In this document: positions 1 through 6,061 of the stretch, piece by piece
Position numbering within the stretch: the first letter of the stretch is position 1
Layout of the letters: each line of letters starts with the position of its first letter
Source: an uncultured Bacteroidota bacterium
GTDB lineage: Bacteria; Bacteroidota; Bacteroidia; NS11-12g; UBA955
DNA: 7,443 nt
Assembly (NCBI GenBank): GCA_903953615.1
Contig: CAJBKH010000069.1
Span: 1-7,443, forward strand
Direction: 5' to 3'
Position numbers and translations under genes: made by a program
Notes under the pieces: generated by a model
The model's input: the letters and a program-made list of their open reading frames with translations, nothing else
What the model was told of the DNA's origin: nothing
Databases searched by the model: none

Positions 1-306
1 GGACACAACTTTGATTTATACATTACCATTAAAGGGCGCCCTTCAGAGGATACGGGTTTTGTGATGGACTTGAAGCAATTGAAAGTATTGATAGAGCGCG
101 AGGTAATTGATCTTTTGGACCATAAAAATTTAAACAAGGATGTGGCCTTTTTAAAAGATGTTTTTCCTTCAGTTGAGAATATTGCCATTGGTATTTGGAC
201 TATTTTGGCACCTCAATTTCCAGAGGGTGTAAAGCTGCACAAAGTATTGCTATACGAGACCGAGCGCAATTTTGTTGAGTACTTTGGTCCTGACACTCCA
301 TTTTAA
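1..306 (+). CDS. 6-pyruvoyl-tetrahydropterin synthase / QueD family protein, 3' part (5' end outside window)
   Basis: The reading frame is open from base 1 and ends at TAA 304-306, giving 101 residues of a protein that is usually about 135-140 long. The first residues, GHN, are the second half of the family's HGHN zinc-binding motif, so the catalytic Cys and two zinc-ligand His residues lie off the window. Visible family marks are LDHKNLN (residues 40-46, with the Asp-His catalytic pair at 40-41), PSVENIA (56-62, usually PTxENxA) and the C-terminal ETERNFVEY (86-94) with the pterin-anchoring Glu. Members convert dihydroneopterin triphosphate either to 6-pyruvoyl-tetrahydropterin or, as QueD, to 6-carboxy-tetrahydropterin for queuosine/7-deazaguanine synthesis. 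The sequence does not separate these; QueD is the commoner bacterial role. The GTG/ATG codons at 61-66 lie inside the conserved fold and are not the start. Confidence 0.88.
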   Translation, partial: GHNFDLYITIKGRPSEDTGFVMDLKQLKVLIEREVIDLLDHKNLNKDVAFLKDVFPSVENIAIGIWTILAPQFPEGVKLHKVLLYETERNFVEYFGPDTPF

Positions 307-333
307 TAGACAAGCAATAGAAATCTGTGCGTA

Positions 334-360
334 TTGCACTTGAAAAAATTTGAATCTTTG
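334..360 (+). promoter_or_regulatory. Possible Bacteroidota-type promoter for the FtsB/DivIC gene
   Basis: AATCTTTG at 353-360 matches the TAnnTTTG -7 consensus except at the first base. A TTG at 334-336 lies 16 bp upstream, slightly short for the usual -33 spacing. The start codon follows at 366, so a transcript from here would be leaderless or nearly so. The gene could instead be read through from the upstream pterin-synthase gene, 59 bp away. Confidence 0.3.
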
Positions 361-365
361 CATGG

Positions 366-653
366 ATGAAAAAGTTATGGCAAAAATATCGATTTTGGGT
401 AGTGGGCATTACTGCTATTGTTTGGATGACAATTTTTGACAGCAATAATTTTATAGAACTAATTAAGTTGAGAAGTGAAATTGGTGATTTGAAAGACAAG
501 AAAACCTATTACACTACTGAAATAGCGATGGCGCGCAAAACGCAAATAGAGCTTTTCAGCAATACAAAAAATCTTGAAAAATTCGCCCGCGAAAAATACT
601 TCATGAAACGGGACAATGAAGACCTTTTTATTTTCAGGGAAAATAAAAAATAA
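366..653 (+). CDS. FtsB/DivIC-family septum formation initiator
   Basis: This is a 95-residue small bitopic membrane protein. A short basic N-terminus (KKLWQKYR) is followed by one transmembrane segment at about residues 9-25, then a predicted coiled coil at about 28-66. The C-terminal block LEKFAREKYFMKRDNEDLF (70-88) is the recognisable FtsB/DivIC signature. The family forms a complex with FtsL and FtsQ/DivIB at the division septum and helps activate septal peptidoglycan synthesis; the coiled coil faces the periplasm. FtsB and DivIC are orthologous-type names, so no single symbol is assigned. ATG at 366 places the basic residues directly before the membrane helix; the ATG at 362 is in another frame. 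The gene lies 59 bp after the pterin-synthase gene, possibly co-transcribed, and only 6 bp separate its stop from the stop of the convergent secreted-protein gene. No hairpin terminator is visible between them. Confidence 0.88.
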   Translation: MKKLWQKYRFWVVGITAIVWMTIFDSNNFIELIKLRSEIGDLKDKKTYYTTEIAMARKTQIELFSNTKNLEKFAREKYFMKRDNEDLFIFRENKK

Positions 654-659
654 TTAACC

Positions 660-3029
660 CTAATTAAGGATTTCTAATTTCGCTACCTTAATAACACCAG
701 CATTGGTTTCGATATTAATGAAATAAATACCATTGCTTAAGCCACCAGTTTGTATTCTAACACTGTTACCTACTTGATAGAATAGTGGTTGAAACACTTG
801 ACCATTAATGGTGATGATTTGAAGGCTTTTGATGTCTTTTACATCTAACGCAACTGAGGTATAGTCGTTAGCTGGATTAGGGTAAACTGCAATTTGTTCG
901 ATGGTTTGAATATTGGCTAAACCACTGCGTTTATAATTGAAACTAGGTTTCAAATAGTTAATACCACCGCGACTAATGGCCACTATAATTTCGGGTACCG
1001 AGTCACCTTCTAAATTAACCAAGGCAGGTGATACCCTATTGCCAAAACGGTAATTCAATACCTTTTTATTTTGAAGCACATTATAAAAATAAAAATCGTT
1101 GTATTGGGTAAACTTAGCGGTCGGATTGGTTTTGTTGATGGCGTATAATTTCAAATTGCCCACCGTATTGCCTACTAATAATTCCAATTTACCATCGCCA
1201 TTTAAGTCGCCAATTTGCGGCACAGAATACAAATATTTTTCATAATAAATACCGTATCCAACAATGGTATCACAGTTTGTATTTCCCAAACTATCGTAAC
1301 AATAATCGTGGATATAGAAAAAGGTAAAGGAGTCTTTTGGTGAAGCTTGACCGAAGAAGCGGGTCACAAAATTAAAATCAGGCATGGTTTTACTGCCCAC
1401 ATTTTGATAATATTTAAGAAAGGTATCTTTACTACCTATCACTAAATCTTTTAAACCATCGCCATCTATATCGCCTATGGCAGGAGCACTATTGGCCCCT
1501 ACATTAATATCGAAACCAGGGAAAGCGTTGTTGGCCGCAATAAAACTTGGACTTAAAGTATTATTAGTAGCACTAGTATTTTTATAAAAACTAATATCAC
1601 CTTTGTTGTCGCCAATTACCAAATCGAGTTTGCCATCATTGTCCATATCTGAAATGGCCAGATTAACACCAACTTGTTTGTAGCTTGCAAAATTTCCAAA
1701 ATTGGTGCTCACTAATTTCAAAGCTGGAGCAGTTGCGTTGCCTTTGTTTTCGAACAAATAGATTCTGTCGTACAATACATTCTTCCATGCTGAATCGGCA
1801 TTGGTAGCGCATATACAATCCATGTCACCATCGCGGTCCCAGTCGGCACAAGCCCATGAATTACGGGTACCAATATCGATGATATCATTGGCAAAAAGCA
1901 ATTGTTTGGCACCAAAAACAGGTGCTGCATCTAAGCCCATATTCTTGAACCAATAGATTTGGTTGATGCTTTGAATAGGATACGTATTGCTATTGGGAGA
2001 CATTACAAAATCGCGTTTGCCATCATTGTCTAAATCTAAATAATAACCTGCAGGGTATAACCAAATTTTGGCACGGTTAAAGGCACTCACAAAATTGGTA
2101 TCATAGCGAATGATTGTATCGTATCTGGTATTGTAATTTTTCTTACCATTTTCTAAGAACACCATGTGGTCGCAACCTTCGTTGCCCAATACGATGTCCA
2201 TGTCCTTATCATTATCGGCATCAAACATACAGATGGCAGATCCATTGGTATGGCGTTTGCCATAAAATTTAGTTGGGCCTCTTTTACCAATCGAATCACC
2301 AATGTTCAACATATATCTGTTACAATCAAAATCGTAAAAATCACCCCAACGCCAGTCCACATCTTTGAATCGCATGCTATCAGCAGGCAAACCTTGCTCA
2401 ACCTGCATGTTCATGTACATGCCAATGGCCCCGCCTTGGTTGGTATAGGTTAAAATATCCAAATCGCCATCGAAGTCTACATCCCCAATACCTGGCAAAT
2501 GAATAAATGGGGTACCCAACTCATTATACTCAGGAATAGAGCCAGCTGGTCTGTCATTGCGATAGAAAAGTTGCGGTATCTTTTCAAATTTTGGAACACC
2601 ACCGCTTGATATGTTTTTAAAAACAAGCAATCGGGTGGTATTATCGACCGTAAAAATATCTTCTTTCCCATCTAAATTGTAATCGCGCATTAGCATCCAT
2701 GCATTGGGTGATAAGGATGGAAAATAAGTAGCATAGCGGTTATCGAGTTTGTACTTTAACACACCAGCAGAACCTGTATTAATAAGGGTTACAATGCGAC
2801 CATCGATTCTGTCGTAAATCACCAAGTCCTTTTTGCCATCGCCGTCCAAATCGCAGACACTGAATTGGGGTGCTTGAAAACCACCAGTAAGGGCTTTGTT
2901 GTATGGATTATTAGCAGCATCCAAAAAATTCAAACTATCTGTAATTCTATATGGAAAAGTTTGTGATGAAAGCTGGCTAAAACAAGCAACGAAAACAAAC
3001 AATAAAGTATTTTGGAATAGTTTAGACAT
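660..3029 (-). CDS. Secreted FG-GAP/VCBS-repeat beta-propeller protein with T9SS type A C-terminal sorting domain
   Basis: The protein has 789 residues. Residues 1-23 look like a Sec signal peptide, with hydrophobic core LLFVFVACF and likely cleavage near LSSQ-TF. Ten calcium-loop motifs of the DxDxDGxxD type start at about residues 60, 116, 183, 270, 332, 396, 461, 520, 608 and 672. Most are followed by hydrophobic residues and Gly, as in FG-GAP/VCBS blades (for example DMDNDGKLDLVIGD at 461). The 56-88 residue spacing fits one loop per propeller blade; the last loop (NLEGDSVPE) is degenerate. From about residue 712, VYPNPAND, then LSNGIYFINIE and the final KVAKLEILN, mark a T9SS type A sorting domain. 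The protein should therefore cross the outer membrane by T9SS and be released or surface-anchored. Its ligand is unknown; adhesion or polymer binding is inference only, and no catalytic domain is evident. ATG 3029 is supported by the signal peptide. Confidence 0.92.
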   Translation of the reverse strand: MSKLFQNTLLFVFVACFSQLSSQTFPYRITDSLNFLDAANNPYNKALTGGFQAPQFSVCDLDGDGKKDLVIYDRIDGRIVTLINTGSAGVLKYKLDNRYATYFPSLSPNAWMLMRDYNLDGKEDIFTVDNTTRLLVFKNISSGGVPKFEKIPQLFYRNDRPAGSIPEYNELGTPFIHLPGIGDVDFDGDLDILTYTNQGGAIGMYMNMQVEQGLPADSMRFKDVDWRWGDFYDFDCNRYMLNIGDSIGKRGPTKFYGKRHTNGSAICMFDADNDKDMDIVLGNEGCDHMVFLENGKKNYNTRYDTIIRYDTNFVSAFNRAKIWLYPAGYYLDLDNDGKRDFVMSPNSNTYPIQSINQIYWFKNMGLDAAPVFGAKQLLFANDIIDIGTRNSWACADWDRDGDMDCICATNADSAWKNVLYDRIYLFENKGNATAPALKLVSTNFGNFASYKQVGVNLAISDMDNDGKLDLVIGDNKGDISFYKNTSATNNTLSPSFIAANNAFPGFDINVGANSAPAIGDIDGDGLKDLVIGSKDTFLKYYQNVGSKTMPDFNFVTRFFGQASPKDSFTFFYIHDYCYDSLGNTNCDTIVGYGIYYEKYLYSVPQIGDLNGDGKLELLVGNTVGNLKLYAINKTNPTAKFTQYNDFYFYNVLQNKKVLNYRFGNRVSPALVNLEGDSVPEIIVAISRGGINYLKPSFNYKRSGLANIQTIEQIAVYPNPANDYTSVALDVKDIKSLQIITINGQVFQPLFYQVGNSVRIQTGGLSNGIYFINIETNAGVIKVAKLEILN
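663..896 (-). other. T9SS type A C-terminal sorting domain (coding segment)
   Basis: This segment encodes about residues 712-789 of the secreted protein. It has the hallmarks of type A sorting domains: a YPNP motif at the start (716-719), alternating beta strands, NGIYFINI near residue 766, and a basic-hydrophobic end KVAKLEILN. Such domains direct cargo through the Por/Spr translocon and are normally cleaved by the PorU sortase. The Por/Spr components are not in this window. Confidence 0.85.
990..2852 (-). repeat. Ten FG-GAP/VCBS Asp-rich loops within the secreted protein gene
   Basis: The ten Asp-rich loops also show at nucleotide level: on the + strand, short stretches such as gccatcgccatc, gccatcattgtc and gccatcgaagtc recur where each loop is encoded. 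Examples lie near 1193, 1459, 1633, 2021, 2466 and 2836. The first loop is 2826-2852 and the last 990-1016. The copies are diverged, and spacing varies from 168 to 264 bp, so these are old protein-domain repeats rather than a recent tandem array. Confidence 0.8.
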
Positions 3030-3039
3030 AATATTATTT

Positions 3040-3071
3040 CAAATATAATTAATAAGACACAAAATTCCCAA
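3040..3071 (-). promoter_or_regulatory. Putative promoter of the secreted beta-propeller gene
   Basis: Read on the minus strand, TATATTTG (3047 to 3040) is a perfect match to the Bacteroidota -7 box TAnnTTTG. TTG (3071 to 3069) lies 21 bp upstream, in the usual -33 position. Transcription would start within a few bases of the ATG at 3029, giving a very short or absent leader. It faces away from murF in a divergent gap. Confidence 0.5.
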
Positions 3072-3110
3072 TGCCGATGCCTAATCTTTTGAATATATTT
3101 CACTTGTATT

Positions 3111-3126
3111 TTGCGTTTAAACGCAA
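3111..3126. promoter_or_regulatory. Perfect 16-bp palindrome in the divergent gap (operator candidate)
   Basis: TTGCGTTTAAACGCAA is identical to its reverse complement with no central spacer, so it fits a dimeric DNA-binding protein better than an RNA hairpin. It sits roughly midway between the divergent genes, about 40 bp upstream of the -33 element of the secreted-protein gene and about 90 bp upstream of the murF -7 box. No regulator gene lies in the window. It could be a chance match in AT-rich DNA. Confidence 0.4.
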
Positions 3127-3213
3127 TGATGGATTTCAACCTTCTTGCAATTGTTGAGAAGAGGCTGAGAAATAGAGGGTATAATTTAAACTTTTTAAAA
3201 CTGAAACAATTCC

Positions 3214-3221
3214 TATTTTTG
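3214..3221 (+). promoter_or_regulatory. Putative murF promoter -7 box
   Basis: TATTTTTG matches TAnnTTTG exactly and continues as TTTGCATC, with the start codon at 3228. No TTG is present at the -33 position; only a T run at about 3192-3196, 17 bp upstream, could serve. If used, transcription would begin at or next to the start codon. This supports 3228 as the start rather than an earlier in-frame codon. Confidence 0.45.
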
Positions 3222-3227
3222 CATCCA

Positions 3228-4514
3228 ATGATTCAAATCGAAGAACTCCACCGTTTGTTTATGGCTTGTCAGCAGAGCATTTGCACCGATACGCGTAAAA
3301 TTAGTGAAGGTTCCATTTTCTTTGCGTTAAAAGGACCTAATTTCAATGGCAACACCTTTGCATTAAATGCTATTGAAGCAGGTGCCCGATATGCTATTAC
3401 AGATGAGATAACAGCAGAACATCCGCAAATTTTAATGGTGCAAGATGTTTTGAAAACCCTGCAAGATTTGGCGAATTATCACAGAAAACAACTAAAAGCA
3501 AAAATATTAGGAATAGGCGGCAGTAATGGAAAAACCACCACCAAAGAATTGGTAAGTGCGGTGTTAAGCTCCCAGTATAAAATTGAATTTACCAAAGGCA
3601 ATCTCAATAATCACATTGGTGTTCCGTTAACTTTATTAGCAATCAAATCGGATTGTGAAATTGCAGTCATCGAATTGGGGGCCAACCATATTGGCGACAT
3701 TGCAGAATTGTGTCAAATTGCTGAACCAGATTTGGGTATTATTACAAATATTGGCAAGGAGCATTTGGAAGGCTTTGGCAGTATTGAAGGGGTAGCACAA
3801 GCCGAAAGTGAGCTGTATGATTTTTTAGTTAAAAATCATGGCCATGCCTTTGTAAATGCAGACGATCTTTGGCTCAACAATATGAGCAAACGCATTGAAA
3901 ATAAAACCACCTACAGTATTCATTCAAGAGCTGTTAATTATGCTATAAAAGGTTTACATGTTATACCAAGTATAGCATTTGAATACGCAGAGAATAAAAT
4001 GGTATCACCATTGATGGGCGAGCATAATTTACAAAACATAGCTGCAGCCATTGCCATTGGCAGTTATTTTAAAATTGAAACAGCGAATTTAGCAAAGGGA
4101 ATTGCTGCTTATGCTCCTACGAACAACCGATCACAAATCATTCATACCGAACAAGGCAATACCATTTTACTAGATGCTTATAATGCCAATCCAAGCAGTG
4201 TTGAGTCTGCGATTCACACATTTGAAAAAATGAATGACCAAAAACAACTCATGTTAATTGGCGACATGTTCGAATTGGGTGATCATGCAGCACAGGAACA
4301 TTTAAGTATTGCACAATTATGTGCAAGTTTTTCAGACATTGAAACCATATTGGTTGGTCACGACTTTTATACTACCCAAATGGCGGGCATTCAATTATTC
4401 GAAAACAAGGCAGCGGCAATGGACTATGTAAAGCAAAAAGCTTATAGTCATTACAATGTTTTAATAAAAGGTTCGAGGGGAATGAAAATGGAAGATTTTA
4501 AAGATTTATTTTAA
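3228..4514 (+). CDS. murF: UDP-N-acetylmuramoyl-tripeptide--D-alanyl-D-alanine ligase (MurF)
   Basis: This is a 428-residue cytoplasmic Mur ligase. It adds D-Ala-D-Ala to UDP-MurNAc-tripeptide using ATP, the last cytoplasmic step in making the peptidoglycan pentapeptide. Domain 1 holds TDTRKI (20-25) and FFALKGPNFNG (31-41), typical of MurF substrate binding. The ATP loop GIGGSNGKTTTKE is at 95-107, GNLNNHIGVPLTLL at 124-137 and ELGANHIGDI at 149-158. Domain 3 begins near 300 with NNRSQ, LLDAYNANPSS (314-324) and KGSRGMKME (414-422). The frame is open back to a TTG at 3111, but ATG 3228 is preferred. It gives the normal family N-terminus (MIQIEELHRLF), and a perfect -7 box lies just upstream. 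The gene is not beside other mur/fts genes of a dcw cluster. Its stop overlaps the stop of the convergent acidic-protein gene. Confidence 0.95.
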   Translation: MIQIEELHRLFMACQQSICTDTRKISEGSIFFALKGPNFNGNTFALNAIEAGARYAITDEITAEHPQILMVQDVLKTLQDLANYHRKQLKAKILGIGGSNGKTTTKELVSAVLSSQYKIEFTKGNLNNHIGVPLTLLAIKSDCEIAVIELGANHIGDIAELCQIAEPDLGIITNIGKEHLEGFGSIEGVAQAESELYDFLVKNHGHAFVNADDLWLNNMSKRIENKTTYSIHSRAVNYAIKGLHVIPSIAFEYAENKMVSPLMGEHNLQNIAAAIAIGSYFKIETANLAKGIAAYAPTNNRSQIIHTEQGNTILLDAYNANPSSVESAIHTFEKMNDQKQLMLIGDMFELGDHAAQEHLSIAQLCASFSDIETILVGHDFYTTQMAGIQLFENKAAAMDYVKQKAYSHYNVLIKGSRGMKMEDFKDLF

Positions 4515-4834
4515 TCTTCGTAATCATCGTCTTTCGGTTTGTCTTTGCTGTATTGATCTTCATCATCGTCGTTTGATGCATCATCATCAGCTTCGTTACT
4601 TAGGTCAATTTCGTCAATTTCTAAATCATCAAACATTTGTTTCAATTGAGATGAAACTTTGATTAAAAAAATGGTATCATCTGTCTCAACTCTTACAGCA
4701 GAAATTAATTCTCCTTTTGCATTTGGAAATTTAATAACATCACGTTCGTAGCCATTTGGGTATAGTTCGCCCATCATGTTTAAAATATCTTCTGGAACGT
4801 TGCTGTAATCCACAATTCTTCTTTTTTTGTCCAT
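4511..4834 (-). CDS. Small acidic protein of unknown function (Bacteroidota conserved-type)
   Basis: The product has 107 residues. Residues 1-68 form a compact, probably folded part: a basic start MDKKRRIVDY, then VPEDILNMMGELYPNGY, the block DVIKFPNAKGELISAVRVET (32-51) and a beta-like stretch DTIFLIKVS. Residues 69-107 are a low-complexity acidic tail in which 21 of 39 residues are Asp or Glu. There is no signal peptide or membrane segment, so it is likely cytoplasmic. It resembles small hypothetical proteins I associate with Bacteroidota genomes, but I cannot name a function. The acidic tail suggests binding to a basic partner or nucleic-acid mimicry, which is inference. ATG 4834 is chosen over the in-frame TTG at 4843 because MDKKRR is the natural start. 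Its stop shares TTAA (4511-4514) with the murF stop. Confidence 0.8.
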   Translation of the reverse strand: MDKKRRIVDYSNVPEDILNMMGELYPNGYERDVIKFPNAKGELISAVRVETDDTIFLIKVSSQLKQMFDDLEIDEIDLSNEADDDASNDDDEDQYSKDKPKDDDYED

Positions 4835-4866
4835 CGGTTTCAATTTAGAAATTTAATTAATATTAT

Positions 4867-4878
4867 GATGCAAAAATA
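4867..4878 (-). promoter_or_regulatory. Putative promoter -7 box of the acidic-protein gene
   Basis: On the minus strand this reads TATTTTTGCATC. The first eight bases match TAnnTTTG perfectly, and all 12 are identical to the element before murF at 3214-3225. The nearest TTTG upstream (4897 to 4894) is only 15 bp away, short for a -33 element. The implied 5' leader is about 30 bases. Confidence 0.45.
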
Positions 4879-4940
4879 AATGTTGAACCAATACAAATTT
4901 AAAATTTTAGAATAATTTTTAAAGAAATGTTTAAAATAGT

Positions 4941-5774
4941 TTACACTGCCTTTTTTTGAAGATTGATGTACTGAATCCAAGCATTAATTATTTGACGTCT
5001 AAAAAGCCTTTCATGTTTGCGTTCTTTTGAATTCAATTTACCTTCTGCTTCCAATTTAATAGCCGTACTTTTGACTGACAATATGCGCAATCTAAAACTC
5101 TCTACATCCGCATATTCATTCAGTTTAACAACATTTTCAACCAAGTATTTTTCCAGCGCATCAATAGAAGAAATATATTTTGTATCGGTTGTAAATTCGA
5201 CAGATGTTTTAAGACTTGAACCTTTCGTATAATTAATAATTTCGTTACTTAAAACCATGTTGTTTGGTATAAAAATTAGGTCATCATTTTCATTAATTAT
5301 TTGTAGATTTAACAATGTGATGTGGGAAATTTTACCTTTTTGATCACCTATTTGAATATAATCGTCAATTGATATCTGATTATTAAACATTAAAATCATG
5401 CCATTGATAGCATTTGATATATAATCTTTGGCAACAATTGCAATGGCTGCTGCAAGAATCGAAATAGATGTAAAGAATTCACGAACGTTAATTCGAAACA
5501 ACACTAAAATAAAAACAATTGATAGACAGGAAAGCAATAAGTAATAGATGGTGTTGATGCCGATTACAAAATTATCCTTACTTTTAATACTGTTTCGCTT
5601 TTTGTATACAAACAACATTGCAAATTTCAGACTGTACAAACCAATGAAAAGAATGATGAAGAAAATAGTTTTAGGAGTGTGTTGCCAAATCATATTGCAA
5701 AATAATTCATTTTTAAGATACAAAAGCTGATTATCGCTTAAAAAATAATTTTGTGAGGATTTATCTAATTTCAT
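4941..5774 (-). CDS. MscS-family mechanosensitive ion channel
   Basis: The product has 277 residues, close to E. coli MscS (286). Three hydrophobic segments lie at about 36-57, 70-93 and 100-130. The third is the pore helix, with an Ala-rich stretch ILAAAIAIVAKDYISNAING (106-125) that aligns with the TM3a-TM3b region of MscS. The conserved cytoplasmic beta domain follows: ISIDDYIQIGDQKGKI (134-149), then LIFIPNNMVLSNEIINYT (166-183), the family's most typical stretch. The rest is the alpha-beta vestibule. The family forms heptameric inner-membrane channels that open under membrane tension and release solutes on hypo-osmotic shock. Compared with E. coli MscS the pore helix is poor in glycine, and Lys-Asp (116-117) falls about where Gln112-Gly113 would be. 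Variation there is common in the family, so altered gating is speculation. The gene ends 106 bp before the acidic-protein gene on the same strand; I see no clear promoter upstream. Confidence 0.9.
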   Translation of the reverse strand: MKLDKSSQNYFLSDNQLLYLKNELFCNMIWQHTPKTIFFIILFIGLYSLKFAMLFVYKKRNSIKSKDNFVIGINTIYYLLLSCLSIVFILVLFRINVREFFTSISILAAAIAIVAKDYISNAINGMILMFNNQISIDDYIQIGDQKGKISHITLLNLQIINENDDLIFIPNNMVLSNEIINYTKGSSLKTSVEFTTDTKYISSIDALEKYLVENVVKLNEYADVESFRLRILSVKSTAIKLEAEGKLNSKERKHERLFRRQIINAWIQYINLQKKAV

Positions 5775-6011
5775 AATAGTTGTGGCGAATCAATCAAACT
5801 ATTAAAAGTTGAGATTGAAAAAGCAATTCAATTTGAAGAGCGTTTCTTTAAAATGCATTATATAGACTTGCCTTTTTTGCGAATGCGCTGACAGGCCTAC
5901 TTTCAAATTAATCCTAAAAAGTGTCATTATACTGAAGTAGAGATAATTGGCCATTTGTCATGACTTTAATTCCCAATAAAATGGACACTTTAATAAAATT
6001 TCGAAAAAGTA
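5775..6011. other. Divergent intergenic region between the MscS gene and the rplU promoter
   Basis: These 237 bp hold no convincing gene. Contents noted are a stop-free stretch on the + strand ending at TGA 5892-5894 with only a late ATG (5853), an 8-bp palindrome GTCATGAC at 5957-5964, and the inverted repeat listed separately. No exact TAnnTTTG box was found for the leftward MscS gene. Confidence 0.5.
5918..5991. repeat. Inverted repeat AAAGTGTC ... GACACTTT upstream of the rplU promoter
   Basis: AAAGTGTC at 5918-5925 and its exact reverse complement GACACTTT at 5984-5991 are separated by 58 bp. Allowing one inserted base, the match continues a few bases inward (ATtATA against CATTTTAT). 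The right arm ends 20 bp before the -33 element of the ribosomal promoter. It could be a paired regulatory site, a decayed small repeat element, or chance. Confidence 0.4.
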
Positions 6012-6042
6012 TTTGTATTTTATAGAAAAAATCGTACTTTTG
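6012..6042 (+). promoter_or_regulatory. Promoter of the rplU-rpmA-rpsO operon
   Basis: TTTG at 6012-6015 and TACTTTTG at 6035-6042 are separated by 19 bp, an excellent fit to the Bacteroidota vegetative consensus (TTTG, about 19 bp, TAnnTTTG). Transcription should start near 6047-6050, leaving a leader of about 12-15 A-rich bases before ATG 6062. It is the best-formed promoter in the window, as expected for ribosomal protein genes. Confidence 0.7.
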
Positions 6043-6061
6043 CAGTCCAAATTTAAAAAGC

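Noticed and set aside
2166..2453. 95-codon + strand open frame inside the secreted-protein gene
   Set aside because: It is antisense to the conserved FG-GAP coding sequence; the repeated Asp-rich loops keep opposite frames open by composition.
2979..2985. Possible lipobox at Cys16 of the secreted protein (FVAC)
   Set aside because: Position -3 is Phe rather than Leu/Val/Ile, and a T9SS sorting domain goes with an ordinary signal peptide, so a lipoprotein is unlikely.
3140..3180. Imperfect hairpin CTTCT ... AGAAG around 3140-3162
   Set aside because: Five-base arms with an 11-base loop are expected by chance, and there is no T run or conserved context.
3111..3227. In-frame N-terminal extension of MurF from TTG 3111 or ATG 3126 (34-39 extra residues)
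   Set aside because: Start at 3228 gives the normal MurF N-terminus and length. A perfect -7 box lies inside the extension, and the extension uses AGG, AGA and GGG codons that look unlike the rest of the gene.
4835..4843. TTG start at 4843 for the acidic protein, adding three residues
   Set aside because: An ATG three codons later gives a natural MDKKRR start; a TTG start is less likely.
4844..4940. Terminator after the MscS gene
   Set aside because: The stretch is AT-rich with short A/T self-matches only; there is no GC stem followed by a T run.
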